Of a stretch of DNA of 17,508 nt, positions 1 through 8,046 are shown piece by piece. The notes below the pieces were generated by a model. The model was not told the DNA's origin and ran no database searches. It saw nothing but the letters and a program-made list of their open reading frames with translations. Position 1 is the first letter of the stretch. Each line of letters starts with the position of its first letter. The translations under genes and the position numbers were made by a program. This DNA is from Caulobacteraceae bacterium (GTDB lineage: Bacteria > Pseudomonadota > Alphaproteobacteria > Caulobacterales > Caulobacteraceae), in assembly GCA_020852035.1 (NCBI GenBank), contig JADZBR010000258.1:1-17508 (forward strand), given 5' to 3'.

Positions 1-90
1 GTTGGGGTGGGGGTGTAGGCCTGTGACATTCAGGTTGGAGCCGACCCGCGCATGACCAGGGTAATCCTGCGCTAACACCCCCACCCCAAC
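1..90. repeat. 16-bp perfect inverted repeat at left edge
   Basis: Bases 1-16 (GTTGGGGTGGGGGTGT) are the exact reverse complement of bases 75-90, with 58 bp between the arms. The left arm starts at the first base of the window, so the repeat may be longer. The right arm runs directly into a second hairpin at 90-112. No coding frame is convincing here. It could be a small non-autonomous repeat or a terminator-like structure for a gene further left. Confidence 0.7.
52..78 (+). promoter_or_regulatory. possible promoter for the SDR gene
   Basis: ATGACCA at 52-58 and GCTAACAC at 71-78, 12 bp apart, resemble the Caulobacter housekeeping promoter pattern (TTGACGS, 10-14 bp, GCTANAWC), with one mismatch in the core of each box. 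A start near 84 would place the 90-112 hairpin in the leader RNA. This is a pattern match by eye and the call is weak. Confidence 0.27.
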
Positions 91-112
91 CCCTCCCCTC
101 AGGGGGGAGGGG
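90..112. repeat. GC-rich hairpin CCCCTCCCC-N5-GGGGAGGGG
   Basis: A 9-bp perfect stem (90-98 with 104-112) closes a 5-nt loop and is followed by CT. The same 9-bp arms, loop length and following CT recur at 6322-6344 between ppc and the acyl-CoA synthetase gene. It is therefore a repeated intergenic hairpin family in this genome. There is no T-tract, so a terminator role is uncertain. Confidence 0.6.
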
Positions 113-174
113 CTTTCGAGACTATGGTCCGCCATTGAATCGGCCGGGCCTGATCAACAGAAGGAAACACCGAC

Positions 175-1095
175 ATGGGCGCGCTGGACGGCAAGGTGGT
201 GCTGGTCACCGGCGGCGGCAACGGTATCGGGCGCGAGTGCGCCCTGATCGCGGCCGCCGAGGGGGCCAAGGTGCTGGTCAACGACCTGGGCGGCGGCGAG
301 CGTGGCGGCGACGAGGGCTCGGCCGGCCCGGCGGAAGCGGTGGCCCAGGAGATCCGCGCGGCCGGCGGCCAGGCCGTCGCCAACTCCGACAGCGTCACCG
401 ACATGAAGGCCGTCAAGGGCATGGTCGAGCAGGCGCTGGACGAGTTCGGCGCCCTGCACGCGGTGATCAACCCGGCCGGCATCCTGCGCGACGGCATGTT
501 CCACAAGATGCCGGACGAGGACTGGGACGTGGTGATCGACGTCCACCTGCGCGGGTCCTACAACGTCTGCCGCGCGACCATCGAGCACTTCCGCGACCAG
601 CAGGACGGCGCCTACGTCCTCTTCACCTCGACTTCGGGCCTGATCGGCAACGTCGGCCAGACCAACTACGCGGCCGCCAAGCTCGGCATCATGGGCCTCT
701 CGCGCGTGATCGCGATGGAGGGCGCGAGCAAGAACGTGCGCTCCAACATCATTGCCCCGGTCGCCTGGACGCGCCTGATCGCCACCATCCCGGTGAAGGA
801 CGAGGCCGGCGCGGCGCGCATGGAAGCGATGAAGCAGGCGTTACGTCCCGACCAGCCGGCCAAGCTGGCGGTAGCGCTGGCGGCCTCGGACATCTCCGGC
901 CAGATCTTCGGCGCCCAGTCGGAGAACCTGATGATCTACAGCCAGCCGCGGCCGCTCGACACGGTGACGGCCGATGGGACGTGGAGCGTCGACAGCATCC
1001 TGAACCAGGCGTTCCCGCGTCTGCGCCAGAACGCCACGCCGCTCGGCCGCGGCGAGGCCGCGCCGCAGCCGAAGGCCGCGACGGCTTCTGCCTGA
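175..1095 (+). CDS. SDR-family oxidoreductase, MFE-2-type (3R)-hydroxyacyl-CoA dehydrogenase-like
   Basis: This is a 306-residue NAD(P)-dependent short-chain dehydrogenase, probably cytosolic. Seen: the nucleotide-binding TGGGNGIG (12-19), the acidic NDLGG (36-40), Ser152, Tyr165 and Lys169 of the catalytic SxnYxxxK set, and VHLRGS (123-128). The NDLGG, AGILRD, VHLRGS and GQxNYxAAKLG blocks match the dehydrogenase domain of peroxisomal multifunctional enzyme type 2 (HSD17B4), which oxidises (3R)-hydroxyacyl-CoA in beta-oxidation. No hydratase or SCP2 domain is attached. Two oddities stand out: the usual NNAG is NPAG (99-102), and the family's IAPNAG is IAPVAW (193-198), so the pocket is altered. 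The ATG at 175 follows AAGGA at 161-165. The exact substrate is unknown, and an acyl-CoA or steroid-like substrate is inference. Confidence 0.9.
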   Translation: MGALDGKVVLVTGGGNGIGRECALIAAAEGAKVLVNDLGGGERGGDEGSAGPAEAVAQEIRAAGGQAVANSDSVTDMKAVKGMVEQALDEFGALHAVINPAGILRDGMFHKMPDEDWDVVIDVHLRGSYNVCRATIEHFRDQQDGAYVLFTSTSGLIGNVGQTNYAAAKLGIMGLSRVIAMEGASKNVRSNIIAPVAWTRLIATIPVKDEAGAARMEAMKQALRPDQPAKLAVALAASDISGQIFGAQSENLMIYSQPRPLDTVTADGTWSVDSILNQAFPRLRQNATPLGRGEAAPQPKAATASA

Positions 1096-1185
1096 ACCGG
1101 GATCGCGAAAGGCGCTCGTCGGCGCCCAGCCGGCTTGGAGCTTAAGGCAGACCTCGCCACACTGGCTCTGAACGGAAGAGGGCCA

Positions 1186-2187
1186 ATGGACCGCGAGTTC
1201 GACGTCCGCCGCGAGCGCTTCGCGCTGAACGCGCCGTTCCGCATCTCGCGGGGCGTCAAGACAGCGGCCGAGGTGATCGTCGTCCAGGTGGCCGAGGGCG
1301 GCCAGGCCGGCTTCGGCGAGGCCGTGCCCTATGCGCGCTATGGCGAGAGCCTGGATTCGGTAGAGGCGGAACTGGCGGCGGTCGCCGACGCGGTGCGCGC
1401 CGGGGCCACACGCGAGGAGGCGCAGGCAGCGCTGTCGCCGGGCGCGGCGCGCAACGCCCTCGACTGCGCGCTCTGGGACCTCGCCGCGCGGCGGGCCGGG
1501 ACCGAGGTCTCCACCTTGCTCGGCCGCGACCGCCTGCCCGTTCTGGAGACCGCCGTGACCGTCAGCCTCGACGCGCCGGCGGCGATGGCCGCGGCGGCTC
1601 GGGCGCTTGCCGGCGCGCCGCTGCTGAAGGTGAAGGTCGCCGCCGAGGGCGTGGAAGCGCGGGTCGCGGCCGTGCGCGAGGCGGCCGCCGGCGCGCGGCT
1701 GATCGTCGATCCCAACGAGAGCTGGAACCTCGACCTGCTGGCCTACCTGCAACCGGCGCTGCAGGCGCTGGGCGTCGAGCTGGTGGAGCAGCCCCTCCCC
1801 GCCGGGAAGGATGCCGGGCTGCAGGGCCTCGCCCCACTCGTGCCGATTTGCGCCGATGAGTCCTGCCACGTGGCCGCAGACCTGCCGCGGCTGGCCGGCC
1901 TCTACCAGGCGGTGAACATCAAGCTCGACAAGGCCGGCGGCCTGACCGCCGCGCTCGACCTCTACGCCGCTGCGCGCGCGCAGGGGTTCAGGGTGATGGT
2001 CGGCTGCATGATCTGTAGCTCACTGGGAATCGCGCCGGCGCTGCACCTCGCCCGCGACGCAGACTGGGTGGACCTCGACGGCCCGATCTGGCTCCAGGCC
2101 GACCGTCCGGGCGGGGTGCGGATCGAAAACGGCCGCCTCTTCCCGCCCGCGGCGGGCTTCTGGGGATCGCCGCCGCCGACCCGATAG
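1186..2187 (+). CDS. dipeptide epimerase (L-Ala-D/L-Glu epimerase family, enolase superfamily)
   Basis: This 333-residue cytosolic enzyme probably epimerises L-Ala-D-Glu to L-Ala-L-Glu so that murein peptides can be cleaved and reused. Seen: the N-terminal capping block GFGEAVPYARYGES (42-55); a barrel with the KxK base Lys148/Lys150; Mg ligands Asp175 (VDPNESW), Glu201 (VEQP) and Asp224 (CADES); a second catalytic-lysine region NIKLDK (245-250); and a C-terminal DLD (296-298). A DxD in that place is the family mark for holding the dipeptide amino group. The ATG at 1186 is chosen because GGAAGAGG lies just upstream; an in-frame TTG at 1135 has no such site. It lies 37 bp before a glutamate/dicarboxylate-type carrier, which fits peptide or glutamate use. 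Other dipeptide specificities are possible. Confidence 0.88.
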   Translation: MDREFDVRRERFALNAPFRISRGVKTAAEVIVVQVAEGGQAGFGEAVPYARYGESLDSVEAELAAVADAVRAGATREEAQAALSPGAARNALDCALWDLAARRAGTEVSTLLGRDRLPVLETAVTVSLDAPAAMAAAARALAGAPLLKVKVAAEGVEARVAAVREAAAGARLIVDPNESWNLDLLAYLQPALQALGVELVEQPLPAGKDAGLQGLAPLVPICADESCHVAADLPRLAGLYQAVNIKLDKAGGLTAALDLYAAARAQGFRVMVGCMICSSLGIAPALHLARDADWVDLDGPIWLQADRPGGVRIENGRLFPPAAGFWGSPPPTR

Positions 2188-2224
2188 CTGGACGGCGGCG
2201 CCATTTCCGGACAATCCTAGCGCC

Positions 2225-3517
2225 ATGACCGACGACCTCACGGAGGCCGCACCGGCCGAAGCGCGCAAGAACCCCTTTCGCTGGTGGTTCGCCATTCCCC
2301 TTTGGCAACGCATCCTGGTCGCCCTGGTGCTGGGTGCGATCGTCGGCCTCGTCTGGGGCGAGGGCGCCGTCGCCATCAAGTGGATCGGCGACATCTTCGT
2401 GCGGTTGATCCGCATGATCGTGGCGCCGCTGGTGTTCCTGATCATCGCCTCGGGGGTGGCCCAGCTCGGTGACGCGCGCCGGCTGGGTTCGATCGGCATC
2501 AAGACCATCGGCATGTACGTGCTGACGACCTTCTTCGCGGTGCTGGTCGGGCTGACGCTGGCGACGATTTTCGCGCCCGGCATCGGCGCCAACCTGGCGA
2601 ATGTCGCCCCGCAGGCGGTGGCCGAACCGAAGTCGCCGGGCGAGCTCTTCATCGGCATCGTGCCGCTGAACCCGATCAACGCCCTGGCCAGCGGCGACAC
2701 CCTGGCGATCATCTTCTTCGCCATCGTCGTCGGCGTCGCGGTGATCATGACCGCCGAGGAGGGCGAGCCGGTCGCCCGGTTGCTGAAATCCGGCTCGGAG
2801 GTGATGCTGAAGATCGTCGCCTTCGTCATGGAGGTGGCGCCGTTCGGCGTCTTCGCCCTCATCGCCGTGGTGATGGGCGCCAACGGCCCGGCGACCTTCG
2901 TCAACGTCTTCAAGCTGGCTATGTGCGTGCTGGTCGGGGCGCTGGTGCAGACCTTCCTGGTGCATGGCGGCATCGTCCGCCTGCTGGCCTGGCTGCCGCT
3001 GCTGCCGTTCTACCGCGGCGTGGCCGACGCGATCATGGTCGGCTTCTCCACCTCGTCCTCGTCCGCCACCCTGCCGGTGGCCATCCGGGTGGCGGAGGAC
3101 AATCTCGGGATCAAATCCTCGATTTCCTCCACCGTGCTGCCGCTGGGCGCGACCATCGGCATGGACGGCACGGCGATGTACAGCGGCATTCTGACCCTGT
3201 TCGCCGCCCAGGCCTTCGGGGTCGACCTCTCCCTGGCCGACTACGCCCTGATCGCGGTGACCACCACCATCGTGGCGATGGGCGCGGCGCCCGTTCCTTC
3301 CGGCTCGCTGTTCGTGCTGGCGGCGGTGCTGGCGGCCATCAACATCGGCCCGACCCAGACGGCGATCATCGTCGGCTTCATCCTGCCCTTCGACCGCATC
3401 CTCGACATGATGCGCACGGTGCCGAACGTCACCTGCGACCTCTCGATCTGCACCGCCGTCGCCCGATGGGAGAAGGAAATCGACGTCGAGGAATACAAGT
3501 CCCGCAAGGACGTCTGA
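2225..3517 (+). CDS. dicarboxylate/amino acid:cation symporter (DAACS family)
   Basis: A 430-residue inner-membrane carrier of the GltP/DctA/EAAT type, expected to take up an acidic amino acid or C4-dicarboxylate with Na+ or H+. Seen: hydrophobic helices from about residue 28; the serine-rich hairpin-1 loop STSSSSAT (275-282); the TM7 motif as GMDGTAMY (312-319); hairpin 2 around PVPSGS (356-361); and the TM8 binding residues Asp394, Arg397 and Asn401 in LDMMRTVPNVTCD. By family knowledge the Arg favours anionic side chains. The usual NMDGT is GMDGT, which replaces an Asn that helps bind Na+ in archaeal GltPh, so cation coupling may differ. It follows the dipeptide epimerase by 37 bp in the same direction, so co-transcription is likely. 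Glutamate versus succinate/malate cannot be settled from sequence alone. Confidence 0.92.
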   Translation: MTDDLTEAAPAEARKNPFRWWFAIPLWQRILVALVLGAIVGLVWGEGAVAIKWIGDIFVRLIRMIVAPLVFLIIASGVAQLGDARRLGSIGIKTIGMYVLTTFFAVLVGLTLATIFAPGIGANLANVAPQAVAEPKSPGELFIGIVPLNPINALASGDTLAIIFFAIVVGVAVIMTAEEGEPVARLLKSGSEVMLKIVAFVMEVAPFGVFALIAVVMGANGPATFVNVFKLAMCVLVGALVQTFLVHGGIVRLLAWLPLLPFYRGVADAIMVGFSTSSSSATLPVAIRVAEDNLGIKSSISSTVLPLGATIGMDGTAMYSGILTLFAAQAFGVDLSLADYALIAVTTTIVAMGAAPVPSGSLFVLAAVLAAINIGPTQTAIIVGFILPFDRILDMMRTVPNVTCDLSICTAVARWEKEIDVEEYKSRKDV

Positions 3518-3621
3518 GCAGCCGGTCGCTTTTCCGGGCGTTCCCACGAAACCGGGGATGGGCGGGCCCGTTAGGCTGTAAACGCTTGCCCTGAACCGCC
3601 CAGCCTCGGTATCGCCCGCTT

Positions 3622-6318
3622 ATGACCCAAGGTCAGGCTTCCCTGCCCGAGCAGTTGCGCCAGACCGTGCGCCTGCTCGGCCGGCTGCTCGGCGACGTCA
3701 TCCGCGAGGAGGACGGCCAGGCGGTCTTCGACCAGATCGAGGCCATCCGCCAGGCCTCTGTCGGCTACCACCGCGAGGGTACGGCCGAGGCGGCGCGGCT
3801 GATGTCCGAGCGCCTGGGCGGGCTCAGCCTCTCCGAAACCGTGCGCTTCGTGCACTCCTTCGCCTGTTTCCTGCAGATCACCAACATCGCCGAGGATCAC
3901 ATCCAGCGCCGTCGCGACGGCGGCGGCGAGACGCGCGAGGACACCCTGGCGGGCGCCCTGCGCGCCCTGAAGGCCGAGGGAACGACCCGGGAGCAGGTCC
4001 TGGCCCTGCTGGCCGAAGCCCTGGTCGCGCCGGTGATCACCGCCCACCCCTCCGAGGTTCGCCGCAAGAGCGTGCTCGACCGGCAGGCGGCCATCGCCGA
4101 CCGGCTCGACGCCCTGGACCGCGCCGCGGGCGGCGCCGAGACCAGCCGCATCGAGCGCGAGATGCTGCGCGAAATCTCGCTCCTCTGGCGCACCCGCCTG
4201 CTGCGCGGGACCCGGATCGGCATCGACGACGAGGTGGAGAACGCCGTCTTCTACCTGGCCCGCAGCTTCCTGCCCGAGCTGCCGCAGCTCTACGCCGGAT
4301 GGACCGAACTCTTCGATGCGCCGGTCCCGTCCTTCCTGCGGGTCGGCTCCTGGGTCGGCGGCGACCGCGACGGCAACCCCAACGTCACCGAGGCGGTGAT
4401 GCGGCGGGCGATGGCGCGCCAGTCGAAAGCGGCGCTGGACTACTATCTGGAACACATCCACGCGCTGGGCGCGGCGCTCTCGGTCTCCGCCGACCTCGTG
4501 GGGGTCACGCCGGCGCTGGCGGCGCTCGCCGAGCGGGCGCATGACCCCTCGCCGCAGCGGGCCGACGAACCCTACCGGCAGGCGCTGACCGGCATCTATG
4601 CGCGGCTCGCGGCCACCTACCGCCAGCTGGTCGGCGGCGAACCCGCCCGCCCGCAGGCCGGCCCGGCCGAGCCCTATGACACCGCCGACGCCCTGCGCGC
4701 CGACCTGCAGACCGCGCAGGACTCGCTCCTGACCTTCCACGGCCCAGCCTTCGCCGCCGGGCCGTTGCCCGACCTGATCCGCGCGGTGGAGGTGTTCGGC
4801 TTTCACCTGGCGCGCCTGGACCTTCGCCAGAACTCCGCGGTCCAGGCCCGGGTGGTCGCCGAGCTGCTGGCCCGGGCTGGCGCGGAGGCCGACTACGAGA
4901 CGCTCGACGAGGACGCCCGCTGCGACCTGCTGCTGAGCGAACTCGCCCACGGACGGCTGCTCTACAGCCCCTTCGCCGACTACGGCGAGGAAACCCGCCG
5001 CGAGCACGCCATCCTGACCGCCGCCGCCGACATCAAGCACCGCTACGGCCGCGACGCCATCCGCGCCTACCTGGTCTCCAACACCACCTCGATCTCCGAC
5101 CTGCTGGAGGTCTACATCCTCCTGAAGGAGGTCGGCCTCTTCCAGCCCGGCGATCCGCCGCACACCCAGGTGTTCGCCGAGCCCCTGTTCGAGACCATCG
5201 CCGACCTGCGCGCCGCGCCGGACATCATGCGCCGCTATCTGGCCCTGCCGCTGATCCGCCCGCTGGCCCGGCAGGTGGGCATCCAGGAAGTGATGATCGG
5301 CTATTCCGACTCCAACAAGGACGGCAGCTACCTGACCTCGGTCTGGGAGCTCTACCAAGGCTCGGCGGCGCTGGCGGACACGATGCGCGAGGCCGGCCTT
5401 CGCCTGCAGCTCTTCCACGGTCGCGGCGGCGCGGTTGGGCGGGGCGGCGGCTCCAGCTTCGAGGCCATCCTCGCCCAGCCGCCGGGCACGGTCGGCGGAC
5501 GCATCCGGATCACCGAGCAGGGCGAGGTGGTGGCCAACAAGTACGCCGACCCGGAGCTCGCCCGCCAGAGCCTCGAGACCCTGGCCTCGGGCGTGGTGTT
5601 GGCGTCCCTGCGAAAGGCCGGCCCCGCCCTCGACCCGGCCCGCGCAGAGACCCTGGACGCCCTGGCGCGCGAAGCGATGCACGCCTACCGGAGCCTGGTC
5701 TACGAAACCCCCGGCTTCGTCGACTTCTTCTTCGCCGCCACCCCGATCACCGAGATCGCCGACCTCAACATCGGCAGCCGCCCGACCTCGCGGCAGGCCC
5801 AGCGCACGATCGAGGGGCTGCGCGCCATCCCCTGGGTCTTCGCCTGGTCGCAGTCGCGCGCGCTGCTGCCCGGCTGGTTCGGCTTCGGCTCGGCCGTGGC
5901 GCGCGCCGGCGTCCCGCTGGAGCGGCTGCGCGAGCTGCATGCCGAGTGGGCGTTCTTCTCCTCGACCCTCGCCAACATGGAGATGGTGCTCTTCAAGGGC
6001 GACATGGCGCTGGCCGCCCGCTACGCGGCCCTCGCGCCCGACCGCGCCCTGGCCGACGCCATCTTCGGCGAAATCCGCGCCGAGTGGGACCGCACGGTCG
6101 AGGCGGTGCTGGCCATCACCGGCCAGACCGCCCTGCTCGACGACAATCCCGATCTGGCGGCGGTGATCCGCTCGCGCCTGCCCTATATCGACCCGCTGAA
6201 CCACCTGCAGATCGAGCTGCTGAAACGCCGCCGCGCCGGCGACGACAGCCCGCAGGTGCGCGCCGGCATCCACCTGACCATCAACGGAATCGCCGCCGGG
6301 CTGCGGAACACCGGCTGA
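3622..6318 (+). CDS. ppc: phosphoenolpyruvate carboxylase
   Basis: An 898-residue cytosolic enzyme that adds bicarbonate to phosphoenolpyruvate to form oxaloacetate, refilling the TCA cycle. E. coli Ppc has 883 residues, so it is full length. Seen: TAHPSEV with catalytic His142 (the signature normally reads TAHPT); GGDRDGNP (246-253); GYSDSNKDGS (560-569); the glycine loop FHGRGGAVGRGG (598-609); NIGSRPTSR (716-724); IPWVFAW; and the C-terminal NTG that closes PEPC active sites. The SDSNKDG-LTSxWELY version is the subtype common in alphaproteobacteria. The ATG at 3622 has no clear ribosome-binding site, so a leaderless or weakly led transcript is possible. It is 104 bp from the carrier gene and probably has its own promoter. 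Its 3' end meets a convergent gene across a hairpin. Confidence 0.97.
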   Translation: MTQGQASLPEQLRQTVRLLGRLLGDVIREEDGQAVFDQIEAIRQASVGYHREGTAEAARLMSERLGGLSLSETVRFVHSFACFLQITNIAEDHIQRRRDGGGETREDTLAGALRALKAEGTTREQVLALLAEALVAPVITAHPSEVRRKSVLDRQAAIADRLDALDRAAGGAETSRIEREMLREISLLWRTRLLRGTRIGIDDEVENAVFYLARSFLPELPQLYAGWTELFDAPVPSFLRVGSWVGGDRDGNPNVTEAVMRRAMARQSKAALDYYLEHIHALGAALSVSADLVGVTPALAALAERAHDPSPQRADEPYRQALTGIYARLAATYRQLVGGEPARPQAGPAEPYDTADALRADLQTAQDSLLTFHGPAFAAGPLPDLIRAVEVFGFHLARLDLRQNSAVQARVVAELLARAGAEADYETLDEDARCDLLLSELAHGRLLYSPFADYGEETRREHAILTAAADIKHRYGRDAIRAYLVSNTTSISDLLEVYILLKEVGLFQPGDPPHTQVFAEPLFETIADLRAAPDIMRRYLALPLIRPLARQVGIQEVMIGYSDSNKDGSYLTSVWELYQGSAALADTMREAGLRLQLFHGRGGAVGRGGGSSFEAILAQPPGTVGGRIRITEQGEVVANKYADPELARQSLETLASGVVLASLRKAGPALDPARAETLDALAREAMHAYRSLVYETPGFVDFFFAATPITEIADLNIGSRPTSRQAQRTIEGLRAIPWVFAWSQSRALLPGWFGFGSAVARAGVPLERLRELHAEWAFFSSTLANMEMVLFKGDMALAARYAALAPDRALADAIFGEIRAEWDRTVEAVLAITGQTALLDDNPDLAAVIRSRLPYIDPLNHLQIELLKRRRAGDDSPQVRAGIHLTINGIAAGLRNTG

Positions 6319-6321
6319 TCT

Positions 6322-6344
6322 CCCCTCCCCCTGGCGGGGAGGGG
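6322..6344. terminator. hairpin between convergent ppc and acyl-CoA synthetase genes
   Basis: A perfect 9-bp stem CCCCTCCCC/GGGGAGGGG with loop CTGGC starts 3 bp after the ppc stop and ends 9 bp before the stop of the convergent gene. Its position suits a two-way transcription block, but neither side has a T-tract. It carries the same arms as the hairpin at 90-112, so it may be a repeat-family member that also acts as a terminator. Confidence 0.5.
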
Positions 6345-6353
6345 CTATGACGC

Positions 6354-7898
6354 CTAAGCCGCCGCGCCGTGGTAGCCGTCGCGCAGTTCGCGCTTCAGCA
6401 CCTTGCCGATGTGGCTTCGCGGCAGGGCGTCGGTGAGCTGCAGGTCCGCCAGGCGCTGGGTCTTGCCGACCTTGCCGTTGATGAAAGCCATGAGCTCGTC
6501 CGCGCTCGCCGCCGCGCCCGGCTTCAGCGCCACGAACGCCACCGGCGTCTCGCCCCAGCGGTCGGAGGGCACGCCCACCACCGCCGCCTCGGCCACGGCC
6601 GGGTGCTCGGCCAGCACCGCCTCCAGGTCCGAAGGATAGATGTTGAAGCCGCCCGAGATGATCAGGTCCTTCTTGCGGTCCATCAGGGTGAGGAACCCGT
6701 CCTCGTCGAACCGACCGACGTCGCCCGTGCGGATGAACCGCAGGCCGTCCGGGCTCCACCACTCGGCCTCGGAGGTCTTGCCCGGCTGGTTGTGGTAGCC
6801 GTTCATCATCGCCCCCGAGCGGCCGACCACCTCGCCGATCTCGCCCTGAGCCACCTCGACCCCGTCCTCGCCGATCAGCCGGATGTCGTGGCCCGGCAGG
6901 GGCCGGCCGACGGTGTGCAGCTTGTCGGGGAAGAGATGGGCCTGCAGGCCGCAGGAGCCGCCGCCTTCGGTCATCCCGTAGTATTCGACGAGGCCGCCCG
7001 GCCAGCGCTTCAGCACGTCGGCCTTCAGCTCGGCCGAGAACGGGGCCGAGGTGGAGAACTTCATCTCGAAGCTCGAAAGGTCGTATTTGTCGAAGTCCGG
7101 TCGCTCCATGATCCGCCGGTACTGCACCGGCACCAGCATGGCGTGGGTGGCGCGGTGGCGTTCGGCCAGGGTCAGGAACTTCTCGACGTCGAACTTGGGC
7201 AGCAGCACGGCCGTGCCGCCGCTGGACACGGTCGGCAGAAAGCTCACCAGGGTGGTGTTGGAATAGAGCGGCGTGGAGATCATCGTCACCGCGCCTGCGC
7301 CGTAGTGCGGCTGGATATGGCCCCAGCGCATGGCGTGCGACTGCACGATCCCCTTCGGCGTGCCGGTGGTGCCCGAGGAATAGATGATGTTGAACGGGTC
7401 GGCCGGCTCGCTGGCGGGCGGCGCCGGTTGGGCGCCCTCCGGTGCAAGCCAGGCTGCGAACGGCTGGCCGGCGGCCGAGCCGTCCAGCGTCACCCACCTG
7501 GCGCGAAAGCGGTCCTTCATGGGGGCCAGCGCCTCGGCGACCGAAGCGTCGAGGAACAGCACGCCCGCGTCGCAGTCGGCCAGCATGGCGGCCAGTTGCT
7601 CGGGCGTGGACGAAGCCGCCAGCGGCGCGATCGCCGCGCCGGACCGCAGGGTCCCCAGGTAGACCACCGCATATTCCACCGTCGTCGTGGAGGTGCAGAC
7701 CGCCGCCACGCCGCCGCGGGCGACGCCGTCCCGCTGCAGAGCCGCCGCGGTGCGGTCGAGCATCCGGTCGAGTTCGGCGTAGGTCAGGGTGGCGGCTTCC
7801 CCCGCCAGCGCCAGATGGCGCGGCCGCTCCACGGCGCGGGCCTTCAACACATCGGACAACAGGCCGAACGGCTGGGCGAAGATCTCGTCGGCGGTCAT
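6354..7898 (-). CDS. AMP-dependent acyl-CoA synthetase/ligase (class I adenylate-forming)
   Basis: A 514-residue enzyme that activates a carboxylic acid with ATP and then loads it onto CoA. Seen: the phosphate loop YSSGTTGTPKG (173-183); the acid-adenylate motif YYGMTE (306-311); TGD (391-393) with the ribose-binding Asp; the hinge and A8 block DRKKDLIISGGFNIYP (407-422); and the C-terminal catalytic lysine Lys499 in HIGKVLKREL. All core motifs are intact and the length is normal for the family. The ATG has AGGAG (minus strand of 7906-7910) 7 nt upstream. It stands alone, convergent with ppc and divergent from the GPH transporter. The substrate (fatty, aryl or terpenoid acid) cannot be read from sequence. 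The MFE-2-like SDR at 175 could share a beta-oxidation-type pathway, but that is inference. Confidence 0.92.
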   Translation of the reverse strand: MTADEIFAQPFGLLSDVLKARAVERPRHLALAGEAATLTYAELDRMLDRTAAALQRDGVARGGVAAVCTSTTTVEYAVVYLGTLRSGAAIAPLAASSTPEQLAAMLADCDAGVLFLDASVAEALAPMKDRFRARWVTLDGSAAGQPFAAWLAPEGAQPAPPASEPADPFNIIYSSGTTGTPKGIVQSHAMRWGHIQPHYGAGAVTMISTPLYSNTTLVSFLPTVSSGGTAVLLPKFDVEKFLTLAERHRATHAMLVPVQYRRIMERPDFDKYDLSSFEMKFSTSAPFSAELKADVLKRWPGGLVEYYGMTEGGGSCGLQAHLFPDKLHTVGRPLPGHDIRLIGEDGVEVAQGEIGEVVGRSGAMMNGYHNQPGKTSEAEWWSPDGLRFIRTGDVGRFDEDGFLTLMDRKKDLIISGGFNIYPSDLEAVLAEHPAVAEAAVVGVPSDRWGETPVAFVALKPGAAASADELMAFINGKVGKTQRLADLQLTDALPRSHIGKVLKRELRDGYHGAAA

Positions 7899-7986
7899 GC
7901 GGGCGCTCCTGGCTTTCGAGACCGCATACCGCCGCCCAGGCCGGGCCGCCAGCCATCCCCGACATACCAGGTTTGCGAAAATTAAG

Positions 7987-8016
7987 TTGGCCCGGCCACC
8001 GGGCTCTGCCTATCGT
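7987..8016 (+). promoter_or_regulatory. possible promoter for the GPH transporter
   Basis: TTGGCC at 7987-7992 and TATCGT at 8011-8016 lie 18 bp apart, preceded by the only A/T-rich patch in this gap (7973-7986). A start near 8023 would leave a short leader holding GGGGGAGAGG (8031-8040). The spacer contains the small inverted repeat CCCGG-CCA-CCGGG (7991-8003), a possible operator. The rest of the 171-bp divergent gap shows no clearer promoter for the minus-strand ligase gene. Confidence 0.27.
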
Positions 8017-8046
8017 CGCGGTCAAACAAAGGGGGAGAGGTCCAGC

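Noticed and set aside
137..141. GAATC (possible CcrM methylation site) in the SDR leader
   Set aside because: GANTC sites occur by chance throughout the window, including inside genes. One copy alone gives no case for cell-cycle control.
1111..1126. GGCGC-N6-GCGCC hairpin after the SDR gene as a terminator
   Set aside because: A 5-bp GC stem with no T-tract is common by chance in DNA this GC-rich, so it was not listed as a feature.
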